A DNA stretch of 64,000 nucleotides from Batillaria attramentaria (Eukaryota; Mollusca; Gastropoda; Batillariidae), in assembly GCA_018292915.2 (NCBI GenBank), contig JACVVK020000193.1, positions 526,001 to 590,000 of the forward strand. The letters run 5' to 3'. Every line of letters starts with the position of its first letter. Positions within the stretch are counted from its first letter, which is position 1. Under the pieces are notes generated by a model that was given only the letters and a program-made list of their open reading frames with translations, ran no database searches and had not been told where the DNA came from. Both the position numbers and the translations under genes were made by a program. This document shows positions 21,704-32,788 of the stretch, in pieces.

Positions 21704-24157
21704 CTAGAAAAGGATCCTCTTACCAAGACGGAGCATGGTGGCTAGATCTTTCCTGGTGTTGAGGCCAGAAAAGATGGTGCCTAAATTACACTGCCACCAT
21801 ATCTCCCTCTTGATGAGGTCCTTTTCTTGCTCCACTCGTTCTATTGCAAAAATGGTGAGGAAGTGGAGCTGAGGGTCAGCTGCATGTGGGTTCTGACAGA
21901 CATGGGCGGCTAGCTGGCATTTCGTAACTTTGCCAGTTTTGATATCGCTCTTATGGTTGGCCCATCTCAGCTTTAAGTTTTTGGTAGAACCAATGTAGAT
22001 GTTCTCAGGGCTGCAGTCACACTGTATCACATAAATCAGGTTAGGCATGGTACATGTCAAGTTCTGCCTGATGTTCCACATTCTACCATCCCATGGAGAT
22101 CTAAACTGATGGACTTCCTTGGAATGGGAGCATGTGTCACATCGTTTGGCAGTACAAGGGAAGAAACCTGGCTGAGCTTGGGGGCCGTGAGGGGTGAATC
22201 TCTTGGGGACTGTTGGCTTATAAATTTCGCCCAAGTTTCTGCGGCGTCTTTCAGCTGAAATTATGAGTTTACGGGGGAAAATTTTCTCATTCTCTGGGTT
22301 GGAATATAGAATTGGAAAATTACTCCTCAGAATGGAAGTCTTAGAAGGGACTTGGGGGTCATAGTTAGTAACCCAAGCCAGTTTCTTCCCTTTTTTCTTT
22401 CGTGGTTTTTGGAGGACTCTCTTTCTGTCCTTCTGAGCACCTTTGTTCAGTTCCCGTACAGCCTGGTCAAATTTCCATCCAGACATTGTAAAATATCTTG
22501 CATACTCCTGGATACGCTCTCGAAGAGTGTCATCATTACTACAAAGCATGCGAAGACGTGTACCGACCCCTGAAATGAGTCCTTTAAATACCGCTGGGGA
22601 GTGGCAACTAAAGGGGGGCAGGTAACTGTGACAATGTTTGGAAAATACGTCTGTGACGATTTCACCATTCATCAGGTTCGTGAACCCATCATCTCGGAAG
22701 CGGCTCCAGTCCAAATGTCGCAATCTTGGAATCTCTGTAGCCTGAGCAAGCGAGGAAATCATTGGAACGGGACAGTCATTAACCAACTGCTCATCAAGCT
22801 CACCCATGAAGACATCCACATAGTCACAGGAGTGGCAGGGGCCCATAGCCGTACCTTTGTTGGGTTTTACATACGTAGTGTTCCCATCTCCATCCTCGTA
22901 TTTAGCACAGTTCTCATTTAGTGCTATGTCCAGCGCTTGAAGGATGCAGTTTGTTGTGATTCCAAGAGGAGACGGATGACTCTCTAGAAGTTTACCTGTG
23001 GCTGGTACTCCCATATCATTGTTCACATTGGGATATAATGCTACCACATCGCAAACAGCAAAACAAGCGGTGTTTGGAAGAGGTGCAAAGTTGTCATTAA
23101 TTTCTTCAATTTTCTGAAGAAACTCCTTAGTGTCCATCACTTGGTACGGCAGGAACTGAGTCAAATGTCTAATAGCGATCTGGATCAACTTGGACAGAGG
23201 TTGTACAGGTGTGCCAGATCCAGAAAGAAGAATCCTTGTGGGGTAAGGCTTGGGTTTGTGGGTTTTGATGAGTGGCTTGATGTTTCCAGGTTTCGCCTCC
23301 TTAACGCCACTGACATATTGTGCAATTTCTTTAGAGAAATTGCCTCTCTCTTGCCATTTGTTGCAGAAACTCTTGACTGACTCGATGATATCAGGGGTGG
23401 GATCTTCGGGTAACACATCATAGTGTTCTGGGTCACTGATCTGTGACAACACTTTCTCATCATCTTCAGCCAGAGATGTGATAACTGTGACACCAGACTT
23501 GTCCGCGTACCTACAAGCTGCATTGTGGGTTAGAGGAAGGTTCTTTAATTGAGCTAACGCTTCACGTTCCCCAGGTGTCATATTATCTCTAATACGACGC
23601 CTACGTTTGATGTCTATGAACTGATGTGTGCAAGCATCAATAAAGGCTTCTAAGGCTGCATCACCTTTCGGCGCTCTGGCGGTGGTTGGCTGGTACCATG
23701 GAAGCTTTTCAAAAGGTTCAGTTGGATCTTGTTCCTCTCCATCTGAATTCTTTAGGTAGTGATACCTGTGCCAACGTAGACGTTCCGCCCAAGCATAGGT
23801 TCCAACTACTTGGTCACATACATCGATTTTCTCCTTCGGTGTCGGAGCAAAACAGTCGGGTAGCCTGCAGACTCTGATCTGATCCTTCGAAAGAATGACA
23901 TTGCTTGTTAAGTTTATAGGATCAAACTGCTTTAGATCTTCTTCCGTTGGAATGAACTGAGCTGGTTTGACTTTGTTCTTATGGTTGCGCTTTCCTCTAC
24001 GGCGATTACGTCTGTGTTGACGAGTTCTTCTCGTAAAACCATCCAACTTAGTGACAGACGTGTGTTTGTAATAGTTAGATGTGATCCTCGCGGAGCCATC
24101 TTGTCCATTGTAATATACGTTTCTCCTGCTGTCAAGATCATTCTTGAGATTTACCAA
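21704..24157 (-). CDS. PLE-2: Penelope-like retroelement polyprotein (RT + GIY-YIG)
   Basis: 817 codons without a stop from the initial in-frame Leu codon TTG (24157); the true N terminus lies upstream (24262-24558) across a frameshift. The N-terminal third is basic (R-R-N-R-R-R-G-K-R near residue 40). RT blocks: K-T-H-K-P-K-P-Y-P-T-R (about 290), motif A F-A-V-C-D-V-V-A-L-Y-P-N (about 370), motif B N-K-G-T-A-M-G-P (about 436), motif C F-R-D-D-G-F (about 489, in place of YxDD). The C-terminal endonuclease has C-D-T-C zinc-type cysteines, L-I-Y-V-I-Q-C (about 709), N-I-Y-I-G-S-T-K-N (about 723) and R-W-A-N-H with the catalytic Arg. The order RT then GIY-YIG marks a canonical, endonuclease-bearing Penelope element. 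A long intact frame and near-identical terminal repeats suggest recent activity. Confidence 0.9.
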   Translation of the reverse strand: MVNLKNDLDSRRNVYYNGQDGSARITSNYYKHTSVTKLDGFTRRTRQHRRNRRRGKRNHKNKVKPAQFIPTEEDLKQFDPINLTSNVILSKDQIRVCRLPDCFAPTPKEKIDVCDQVVGTYAWAERLRWHRYHYLKNSDGEEQDPTEPFEKLPWYQPTTARAPKGDAALEAFIDACTHQFIDIKRRRRIRDNMTPGEREALAQLKNLPLTHNAACRYADKSGVTVITSLAEDDEKVLSQISDPEHYDVLPEDPTPDIIESVKSFCNKWQERGNFSKEIAQYVSGVKEAKPGNIKPLIKTHKPKPYPTRILLSGSGTPVQPLSKLIQIAIRHLTQFLPYQVMDTKEFLQKIEEINDNFAPLPNTACFAVCDVVALYPNVNNDMGVPATGKLLESHPSPLGITTNCILQALDIALNENCAKYEDGDGNTTYVKPNKGTAMGPCHSCDYVDVFMGELDEQLVNDCPVPMISSLAQATEIPRLRHLDWSRFRDDGFTNLMNGEIVTDVFSKHCHSYLPPFSCHSPAVFKGLISGVGTRLRMLCSNDDTLRERIQEYARYFTMSGWKFDQAVRELNKGAQKDRKRVLQKPRKKKGKKLAWVTNYDPQVPSKTSILRSNFPILYSNPENEKIFPRKLIISAERRRRNLGEIYKPTVPKRFTPHGPQAQPGFFPCTAKRCDTCSHSKEVHQFRSPWDGRMWNIRQNLTCTMPNLIYVIQCDCSPENIYIGSTKNLKLRWANHKSDIKTGKVTKCQLAAHVCQNPHAADPQLHFLTIFAIERVEQEKDLIKREIWWQCNLGTIFSGLNTRKDLATMLRLGKRILF

Positions 24158-24261
24158 TTTCTTCTCATGAACTGCTTTCAGTTTCTTCAGAATCGGATGA
24201 GAGACGTTTCTAAGGTCACTAACAATGGCATCAGTCTCATTCTCACCTAGAACATTTTTAA

Positions 24262-24558
24262 CCTTTGTCTGGACTCTTCAAATTCACGCTGAATAGAAAC
24301 TGCGTCTGTCTTGCACTGTTCAATCAGTAAATCCAAAATACTTGAACTTGCAGAATCTAAAACAGTCTGGATAGAGGTAATGAGTTCTTCATTATGGATG
24401 TTGTAAGCAAGGTTAAAGTTCAGGCGAAGTACATTTGGAATCGTGCCTTGATTCTTGCACACCTCCAGAAATAGTGGGGGAGCCAAGGCGAATAAAACAG
24501 GTCGATTGTTCACATCATAGTAGAGACATGCCGTTTGGAATATAAGTACATAACACAT
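24262..24558 (-). CDS. PLE-2 N-terminal extension (one frameshift from main ORF)
   Basis: The frame starts with an ATG at 24558 (preceded by an in-frame TAA) and reads through F-N-L-A-Y-N-I-H-N-E-E-L to R-Q-R-L-K, then meets a TAG. The next frame, entered at an A-run near 24262, is open without a break (N-V-L-G-E-N-E-T-D-A-I-V, then L-K-K-L-K-A-V-H-E-K-K) into the main PLE-2 frame. One A-run indel (mutation, assembly error or programmed shift) therefore separates the two parts; the repaired protein would be about 950 residues. Confidence 0.65.
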
Positions 24559-25293
24559 CTCTGAACAATATTAGCGACAGTAACACCTGGACCGCCCCCT
24601 CTGGTGGGCGTGGCCGTCTGTTAATTGGGTCGACATGACCCAGAAATTAATTATTACCCTTTTTCATCTTTAACTTGGCCTAAATGGTTATTGTGATGAA
24701 ATGAACGAATGAGAAACTTAAAGAACATGACAGGGAACCATCTTATGTTATATTTGGTTCCAAAGATCAAAATATTATGTTGGAGGACTTACTTAAATTG
24801 GCCATCATGTTTTACACTTGTAATGTAATTAGCAGAAAGGCCATTTATTTTGTAGTCACAGGTATGAATCCGGTCTCAGAAGCATCCTTACTGTTGAATA
24901 AAGCAAGTTATATTTGCATTGTTCAAAAGAGATTTAATCTTTTTTTGTATTAATTCCATTATGGAATAATTAAGAAAAAGTAGGTCAAATGGGCGAATTC
25001 AGGACTGAGTCATACCGACTGCTTGTAATGGTTAATTTCCATCTTTCATTGCAAAATGCAAAACTTTTACTGAACATTTTTAATGCCCTAATGCTGAGCT
25101 TAATATTTTCTATATATTAATTAGAAACTTAGTTGGGTCACGAGGTCTCACCTTTCAGGTATGTCTCATTAGTGATGCGTACGACAAGTCCACGAAAATT
25201 TCTAAACTGTCCATTCTGTTGTCTCGGTACGAGTCCTTGTAAATATGTTCTACTTGGTGTCACTGTGCAATATCATTCTGTTTTGTTGCAACT

Positions 25294-25513
25294 GTCTCCA
25301 TACTCTCGGGGAGCCGGGGTGGTCGAATGGTAGAGCGTTGGACTTCTAATGCTCGGGTCGTGAGTTCGATCCCGGCTGGGGCCAAATATTGTGCTGGCTT
25401 TTTCATCGTTGCCCCGTCTTTGATATCACCCTATGTGCCGGAAAAGGACGTTAAACCCCTAACCACCCCCCCCCCCACCCCACCCCCCCCACCACCACCC
25501 CGTCTCCATACTC
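25294..25513 (+). mobile_element. SINE-1 full copy with target-site duplication
   Basis: The tRNA-like head carries an A box (TGGTCGAATGGTAGAG) and B box (GAGTTCGATCCC). A body with GCCCCGTCTTTGATATCACC and GACGTTAAAC follows, then a C-rich tail. The 12-base duplication GTCTCCATACTC flanks it at 25294-25305 and 25502-25513, proving retroposition. At least nine other copies or fragments of this family lie in the window. Confidence 0.9.
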
Positions 25514-25983
25514 CCAAAGGTAACACATAAAGAAAAACACACACACACAAAAAAAAAAAAACGGGGAAAAAACGACAGTCATCAAGATGAGCCTTTTAGT
25601 CTTCCTACGAATAGTCCTCTGCAGGCACACAAGGCAGTACACTGCAGGTTTGCCTTTCTGCAGTTGCATCTTCCCCGGCAACCCTGTTTACACCCACATT
25701 TAATTAGTTCCTCGCACGATTCGGCGGCTTGTTTGAGTGTCGTCCAGATCAGCGTTCAGGATTTATCAGCCTCCCTCTCCCATCCCCAGTTCGAAGGACT
25801 GGGCAGTTGTCTTTTTCAAAACTCTGCCCCCACACATAACCAGACTGGAATTCTGCTCTCAGAGCATGCTGTTTCAGTGCTGCTTCCGTTGGAGGAATGT
25901 TCTCCAAAGATTTGCTGTTTCTGGAAAAAAAATCGCCTGACGAGCTGTGTCCACCTTTGTTAGTGTGCTAGAGCGGTTATACA

Positions 25984-27765
25984 TCAAACAACAAATCTTT
26001 GGAGTGTGGCGAAGGTGTCTTCCGTTACCTGCCTGTCCGTCATGGCCAAGAAAGCTCTAGCAGCATCAGGGAATGCGTTCCAGGTACTCCACGCTGTTTT
26101 CTTCCCTCTCCCAGCAAGAAAGGACACAGTGTCACATCCTGTGAAGGCATGGTACGCCAGAAGTGCCCATGCTTTATATGGTCCAAGAAAGTCAGCAATG
26201 TCATGGGCGGCAATGTACCTGAAATTTTTGCCACATCCAAAGGCAATCCACAGTTCCGTTGCTGCCATTCTGTGGAAGTGCGCAATCGCCAGCACCAGCA
26301 CATCCGTGTCTGTTGTCCTGATGAGGACCTTGTGCAGACCAGACCGTGCACAGTCAGCTGCATGCAGAGTGACAGGAGTATCTGCTTCCTCGTCTGAGCA
26401 AGGCCGCAAATCATCTTTGGCTTCTGTTGGACAGCACAGAACTTTGTCGCCGATTGTGGTAACAAGTTTTTCCCCCTCTTCATATGACTTCTCGGCAAGG
26501 CTCTTGGCAAGGAACTCAAAGAGTTGGGTTTTGTTGTCATTGTCCCGCAGAAACCCCTTCCAGTTTCCAGGCAATTGGGCCAATGGCACGACCATCCTCT
26601 TGAAACCACAACCCCGCCTCTCTCTTGCTGATGCTTTGAGACTGTCAGCCTTGTACACATCCCAAACGATGTCCACCCGTGATGCAGTCTCAAACTGTCG
26701 CTGGATGTACGGCAGGAAAATGAGATCGACATACTGCTGAAAGGTTTTCGCAAGCTTTGGTGACAACATCTGGACGATTGCTGCACCATCCAGCACTTTG
26801 GCATCAACGTCTGGCGAACATATTGAAACAGGGCGAGGACAGCATCATCTAAGACATCTGCTGTGATGTCTGCGGGGTCCTCAACAATCATGAAAGCCTT
26901 GTCGTCCAAGACCTCTGGAGGAACATCGGGCAGGTCGTGTAGGACTGCAGGACTGTCAGCACCAGGAGCTTCAGAAGATTGAACAGCAGCAGGCAACGGG
27001 CAGCTCTCACTAATTCCACAGCTTGTGAATCCCTAGTGCAGACCTGTTTGATGGCAGACCCCAGATATTTCTTGAACATTAGCACGACGTTTTTTCTTTC
27101 GTGGCTGGCGAACAGGTCTGGGATATTTGCAAGGAGTTTTTCACGAAGACGCTGTGAGTGGACTCTCAGTGGAACATAAAGACCATGGGCTTCCAGGCGG
27201 CTGGCATACAGGCGACACAGGTAGAATAGTGCTCTTGTCCGAGGTCCCTGTAGCTTTCTACATAAACAACGAGCTCAGCGAACGCAATCGCTTGTAAAGA
27301 TGATGAATCGTATTCATCAGCAGCCTCTTGGTTGGCTTTTGGTTGTCTTCTGTAACAGGCTGACAGACACTTCAAATTGTAATTAGCATCCCCCGATACC
27401 ATGTCTACATTGGCAAGCTTCTGGAGCATCTCGGTGTCATTGATATGAACTGCTGTATAATGAACATTGTAATGCACTCCTAATGTCCATGCCTCATGGG
27501 TCCCCTTTGAACCTTATGTGGTGGAAAAGGACGTTAAACTTCCAAACACCCACCCCACCCCATCCCACCCACCCACCCTCCCCTTTGAACCTGGTGGTTT
27601 ATTATAGAAAAAAAACACAGCCGCCTGCCGGGATTTGGTTGTGCTGCCTGCTGGTGCTTCTTCACTTTCACTATCCTCTAGTAGAGTCGAGGACGTACCC
27701 GTTGCTCTCCTAGTTTTTACTGGGCTTGCAGAGGGACTTTTTCGCTCCAAAATGGTGGTGCTCAC
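25984..27765 (-). pseudogene. Decayed gene with PIN/FEN-like acidic motifs (family of unknown function)
   Basis: Four overlapping minus-strand frames form one protein. 27765-27600 is a Ser-rich N-terminal part. 27477-27166 has Y-N-L-K-C-L-S-A-C-Y and A-F-A-E-L-V. About 27170-26960 has R-L-R-E-K-L-L-A-N-I-P-D-L. 26996-25984 has V-L-D-G-A-A-I-V-Q-M-L. The last frame carries D-E-E-A-D-T, T-T-D-T-D-V-L-V-L-A and F-T-G-C-D-T, an acidic triad layout like the PIN/FEN nuclease fold. I recognise it as a large uncharacterised family common in cnidarian, mollusc and fish genomes; the nuclease idea is inference. Three or more shifts, a SINE fragment within it, and an early stop at Q-R-F-V-V show it is a pseudogene. 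It lies on the same strand as PLE-2, between the two terminal repeats. Confidence 0.7.
27500..27600 (+). mobile_element. SINE-1 3' fragment
   Basis: Contains GTGGTGGAAAAGGACGTTAAAC and the C/A-rich tail of SINE-1. It interrupts the N-terminal part of the PIN/FEN-like pseudogene. Confidence 0.6.
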
Positions 27766-29251
27766 CTTTGCGTAGCATGATTTGTGCCATGAAGCAGATT
27801 TCAGACGAAATGTTTACTCAAACCCATTCCCGTCATCAAGACGGCATAGGCTTACATCAACAGGATTGAAGCCCATTTCTTGAAATTATTTGAGGTTTTC
27901 AGCAACGTACTCACTCGTCATTGCCTTGTTTACTGAAACCTTCAATAGAAACAGACGCCTTAGGTTTCGCGCACTTGACCGGTATGGGTTTCCATACTTT
28001 TTTGGGAAATTCCGCTGGCGTGCCCCGGTGTCGTAGAATATTTCGGTTCCCGACACAAAAAAACGCAAAGTGGTTAACGATGCAAAATTGAGATTGTAAC
28101 TTGATATACATGAGATCATTGAAAGTACTTCAAAGTAGTATTTTTTTCCTTCCCGAACAGTAAACAGTTCAGTATTTGACACTGATTTCATTGCACTGAG
28201 ACAAATGTCGTTTCATCACTAGATTTCAACAAACAAAAGCATTCGCCACTGATACAAAAAACATTCACGAGAAACACGCAATAAACAATGAAACCAAATG
28301 CACTGACTTACCAACTGCACATCATTTATAGATCTAGCCGCAAGAACTTGCTTTGGAACACTACCAATATTCTTTGTCAGCTTCACTGACAATCTCACTG
28401 ACAACGCTTGTCTTCACGGTTCACTTCGCTTCAACAGAAATAAATGTTCTCCAAAAATTGCAAACATTCAGACTAAAAATAGGTAAAGTAACGGTGCGTT
28501 CCACACTCACTGCACCCACTCGAACTCTGGGACCGGTGTAGTATAACTAAATCCGCCCACTCAAAACGACACAGTATCAAGCGTTGTTGAAAAGTATAAC
28601 TGAAACTAAAAACTTCATTCAATCGACAGACTTAAAGACAGTGGGTTGTAGGTTTTTATTCCACAATTAACTACATGGAAAATAACTTTGTATAACAGAA
28701 AAACCATCGCGATGCTATCACAAATAGGGTATTTCCTGTGGCGGGCATGCAATCTGCCCTTTCACCGGTTCGGCCAGTGACACCAGATCTGAAACAAGGT
28801 CGCCACTGCGCGCGCTTTCCTATGAAAGCACGATTGTGCCAAAGTTAGGTGAATTGGCACGTTTAATCGATCACTGATCGGCTCAGAATGGCCTGAGAAA
28901 GTGTTACTGTCGCTTTTATCAATCCTTGAAGGTAGCTTTATTAGTGGACTAAGTGACATATTTCTACTCTTTAGCGAACAATCATTAGTCTTGGATCCTC
29001 CACTAAAAGTTAAGTTTGTACAAAGATCTTTCTTGTTTCACATAAATGCCTTTCAAAATACAGTAAGGCGATGGCATACTCACTGACAAAGATGGAAAAG
29101 TCAGATAGTTGAAACACAGAAGTAGGGATGGGGCCGGCAGACAAACGTTGAAGCACACTGTGCAGGTATACTGAGTTTACAAAACGAACAAAGTCATGCT
29201 GGCTCCACACATCCCCGAAAGAGTTTTGATGATGAATCCACGTTGAATAAC
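27766..29251. other. No gene recognised, inside the PLE-2 pLTR-bounded region
   Basis: Non-repetitive sequence of ordinary composition. A 101-codon minus-strand frame (27886-28191) has no recognisable domain. It could be the 5' flank of the pseudogene or ordinary genomic DNA between two separate PLE-2 insertions. Confidence 0.4.
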
Positions 29252-29426
29252 TAGAAAATACACTATTTGAAAACTGTGATCAACAACAAGATATGGAGCC
29301 CAAATTTTCGGGCCCTCCGCGGGCCCTTCATCAGGGGAATACGAAATAAATGACGTCAGGGTTATGACGCAATCCTTACGTCAATAATAATGTTCTTGCT
29401 CTTTCACGTGCTCTCTCTCTCTCTCC
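29252..29426 (-). repeat. PLE-2 terminal repeat (pLTR), upstream copy
   Basis: Direct repeat of 21424-21610 with only a handful of differences, including the CTGATGA...GAAA stem-loop (29306-29336, minus strand) and TGACGTCA. On the minus strand it stands about 4.7 kb upstream of the PLE-2 start codon. It may be the 5' pLTR of one composite element or the remnant of a second insertion. Confidence 0.8.
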
Positions 29427-29997
29427 ATATATATATGTATATGATTATGCAGTTTGATGGATAAGAGTGGATTTTTTTCAATGGCAAAATGACGTTAGTT
29501 CCTCGTTGTTGTTTTTTTTTTCATAATTCTGCCGGATTTTTAAAATAGCAAAATCACGTTAGGTTTATTATTATCATTATTATTATGCAGTTTACTTTGC
29601 AGAATCTGATTTGCCAAAACTGATACCTTCAACAAGAAACTAATAAACAAACAAACAAAACTAAAATCAGAATAGGAAAATAAGAAAATAAATCAGTTCA
29701 CTACGGAGTGAATCCTATGGTGCTGGCTCGCCGTATCTTTCATACTAGAAACTTTCCCCTCATGTTAGTCATTAAGTTTACTGAGACGGAATAGCGAACC
29801 GCTGTACGTGAAATCGCACCCCCCCCCCCCCCCCCCCTATCCTCACCCCCTCCCCCACCTCCCCGAAGCGTCACCGACATTTTACATGCTTTTCAGTCGA
29901 GGAATATGCCGGAGCTAATTCATTGACGTAACACTGCAGACAGACAGAGGTCTACCCTCCTAAATCAGCCACGCATACATATGTGTGTGTGTGTGTG

Positions 29998-30052
<55 letters not shown>

Positions 30053-31848
30053 TGTACCCCATCCAAAAATCACAAGTCTGAACACAGGAGGTACTTTTTC
30101 AGATTGCCGTAAAGCTTCTTGATTTCTCTGACGGTCGGCTCCGCGTGCCACCTGGAAGCATCGCTGTAGTATCCCTAGTGGATGTATAACACCCCGTCTA
30201 TAATTTAGGCATATTTGCATACAGCCGAGATGGTTTCGTGTGGAGATTAGTCTCGTCGGCCGCCGCTCCAGCCGAGCTGACTATGTAAACAACACCACAG
30301 CCGGATACGGGCCCGGAATCGAGGTTGGTTGGTTAGTTGGGTTTACAGTTGAAACAGTTGTCCCCAGCTGAGACTCGATCACATATGACCCGAGCACTTA
30401 AAATCTAACGCTCTAACCGCACGACTGTCCCGAATGAGTGGGAAGGACAACACCTAGGATTCCTGATACACATGTATAATCATGCTACACGAAGTGGAAT
30501 CCATCATTATGCCCACTGACTAAAATTTTTAGTGTTTACGTCAGTGAACTCGCATGTAGCTTATGTCGTTATTACATGCAATGACTGAAACTTCTAGTTA
30601 TTACATGTAATGACGTTATTTGTTTGTTTGTTTGTTTTTTTTTAGTTACGCGTACTGTGGTCAAGAAGACGTCGATCAAGAAGTGAAACACGTTTCAATG
30701 TTTAAAATCAGCAACAAAGGCACACTTTTTCATGACTGCGCAACTATTGAGACCACTAAAACACAAGTTTTTTTTTTTCAAAGTATCAACTCAATTTTTT
30801 TCAGAGCAAGTTGCTACACATGTCCTGTGTGTAATAAATCTAACAAGGTAACTTTTGAGCAGCTGATTATTTTCTGTGATTTTTTCCTATACCACCCCTC
30901 AAAACTAGTCAGATTTCACAGCTGCGGGCTAACTGTGTCAGTTCCTGAACATAATCAAAATCATCTGGGATCTTCAGAATGAGTCAGTACAGTCTCTCAG
31001 GCCATGTTTACAGCATGCAATAGGTATTTTGAACCTACGCCCTTTGGAATCGCCAAAACAGTTGCCACACTCACACCAAGTATGCAGCCAATCTACTGGC
31101 AAGTTTTTCCAAGTTGCCTAAAGAGAAGAGCCTGTGTGCCAGCTGATTTCTCATGCAGACCATGAAACCTGCTGAAACCACTTTTAGGACTGATAAGCTT
31201 GCTGCTTCGTCAACAGAAAAATGTGTGATTTTCTGTCCTTGAAACTGCACATGATGCCCAAATATATAAAACATGCATGAAATTTCGCAAAAATGCACTG
31301 GAAAAGGAGATGGGGGGGGGGGGGGTGGAAGGTGTAAAGGTTAGGGTTAGGGTTACAGGTTAGGGATACTTGGGTTAGGTTAGGGTAAATGGTTAGGGCT
31401 GGGGTCACAGTGAGAGAGAGATGAGGTGGGGGAAAGGAGGGTAGGATGGGGTAGTGCCAAACTAAACTGAATAGAGCTCAGGCTTCATGGTGTTTGTGTG
31501 GAGGGGGGGGGGGGGGCTGGGGGTAATAGGGGGTAACAGGGAGGGGGGGGGGGGGGTAGAGGAGGGAAGGGGAAACTACGGGTAATGGAGTACTTTAACA
31601 ATACTGCTTATCATGTGAAAAGGAGGAGTTTGGAAACCTAAAATGGACAGATTTGCATGTTTGTCTCAAAAATCATCCTAAAATGTCATAAATGGCGATT
31701 TTTAGACAACTTCAAGGCTAAATTAAGAGTTTTTAGATTGGCCAAGCTCTGTATACAGGCTACGTACCAGAGATGCATTTTTGGAGGAAAGCGCTATATA
31801 TTCCTCTTACGCATAAGGTTGCAGATGACACCCTAGAAATGCTTTAAA

Positions 31849-31907
<59 letters not shown>

Positions 31908-32694
31908 TCCCAAAAATCAGGCAGCCGTAGACTCATGTGTAGAGTAAATTTCAACAAATTCCAATATTCCGATTTTTGGCAATGTTGGCAGCGACCACAT
32001 ACCCCCTCATTTCACGGTTGTCTGCTGCCTCCTGTGCCAGCCGCGCATGAATACAAATAGTCCACAAACCAGCCTCATTTTTCCCTAATTTTACTATTAC
32101 CTGGCATGAAACTTGTTTACAAAGCCAATAAAAAGCACCAGATTGCCATTATTAATTTACTCTGCACACAAATTTTAAAGGGGGCAAAGATTTTCTACTA
32201 TATTTAGCGGAGTTATGACCCGGAAGCTAATACCAGTCTGTAACCTAAGCGTCTACTCACTTGCAGTAAAACGTACGTTACGAGGTCACTCCAGGGTTTT
32301 ACGACCTCGCATGAATAGCCATATTTCACTCCGGAGTAGCAATGCAGAGAGTTTCGTCACTGGGACAATGACCTTGCAATGAACAAAATAGTCATCTGTC
32401 AAAAGAAGAGATTTGGAAGAGAAGAGATTTCGTTATGAGGTCAGCCAACACAGAGGTCTTAGTATAGTTTTCATCCTGAGTTAGACCAAGAGGCCACCAG
32501 CGGGTAAATGGGTTTTGCGCGAGTCGCGCGTATGGAAACTCACTGTTGCCATAATTTCGCGGACGGTTCGACTGCTAAAGAAAACGCTCGCGAGAAGCAA
32601 GTACACAAACCGCGGGACTCTGACTACCCTTCCGCTGCGTCGCTCTCTGTCTCTGCATGTACTCGTGCTTCAACTGTTGCTGAAGGAGGAATAC
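29427..32694. other. Low-complexity intergenic region; telomere-like and CA/GT arrays
   Basis: Poly-C at 29818-29837; (GT)n at 29982-30052; a diverged minus-strand tRNA-like SINE head at about 30325-30435; degenerate TTAGGG repeats at 31340-31400; poly-G tracts at 31312-31325 and 31502-31556; (CA)n at 31851-31905. No convincing gene. Confidence 0.55.
31337..31400 (+). repeat. Degenerate interstitial telomere-like (TTAGGG) array
   Basis: GGTTAGGGTTAGGGTTACAGG followed by several more GGTTAGG units with intervening substitutions. TTAGGG is the usual animal telomere repeat. The array is short and degenerate, and G-rich tracts flank it. Confidence 0.6.
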
Positions 32695-32788
32695 ATGGGC
32701 ACAATGTTCTTGATGACAAGTCATTCTGTGCACACGATGTCTGCTGTTATATTTTTCATTGTGGTCGTCCTACTTTCTGCATCACGAT
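32695..32788 (+). CDS. Host gene exon 1: signal peptide of a type I membrane protein
   Basis: From ATG 32695 (later in-frame ATGs at 32704, 32713 and 32737) the frame encodes 31 codons ending S-A-V-I-F-F-I-V-V-V-L-L-S-A-S-R, a textbook hydrophobic signal peptide with small residues before cleavage. It ends in a consensus donor (T|GTGAGT) in phase 1. The next exon in phase is 43176-43571, joining as ...S-R-C-Q-G-Q. The frame is also open upstream to 32515, so the exact start is uncertain. The ~10.4 kb intron that follows is filled with repeats. Confidence 0.6.

Noticed and set aside
25308..25380. tRNA gene (A box, B box)
   Set aside because: The head continues into a repeated body, is flanked by a target duplication and occurs many times: it is a SINE, not a functional tRNA.
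30646..30768. Possible exon with Y-A-Y-C-G-Q-E-D-V-D after a TTTTTTTTTAG acceptor
   Set aside because: It reads protein-like, but the donor is weak (AA|GTTTTT) and the phase (2 to 0) fits none of the host exons.
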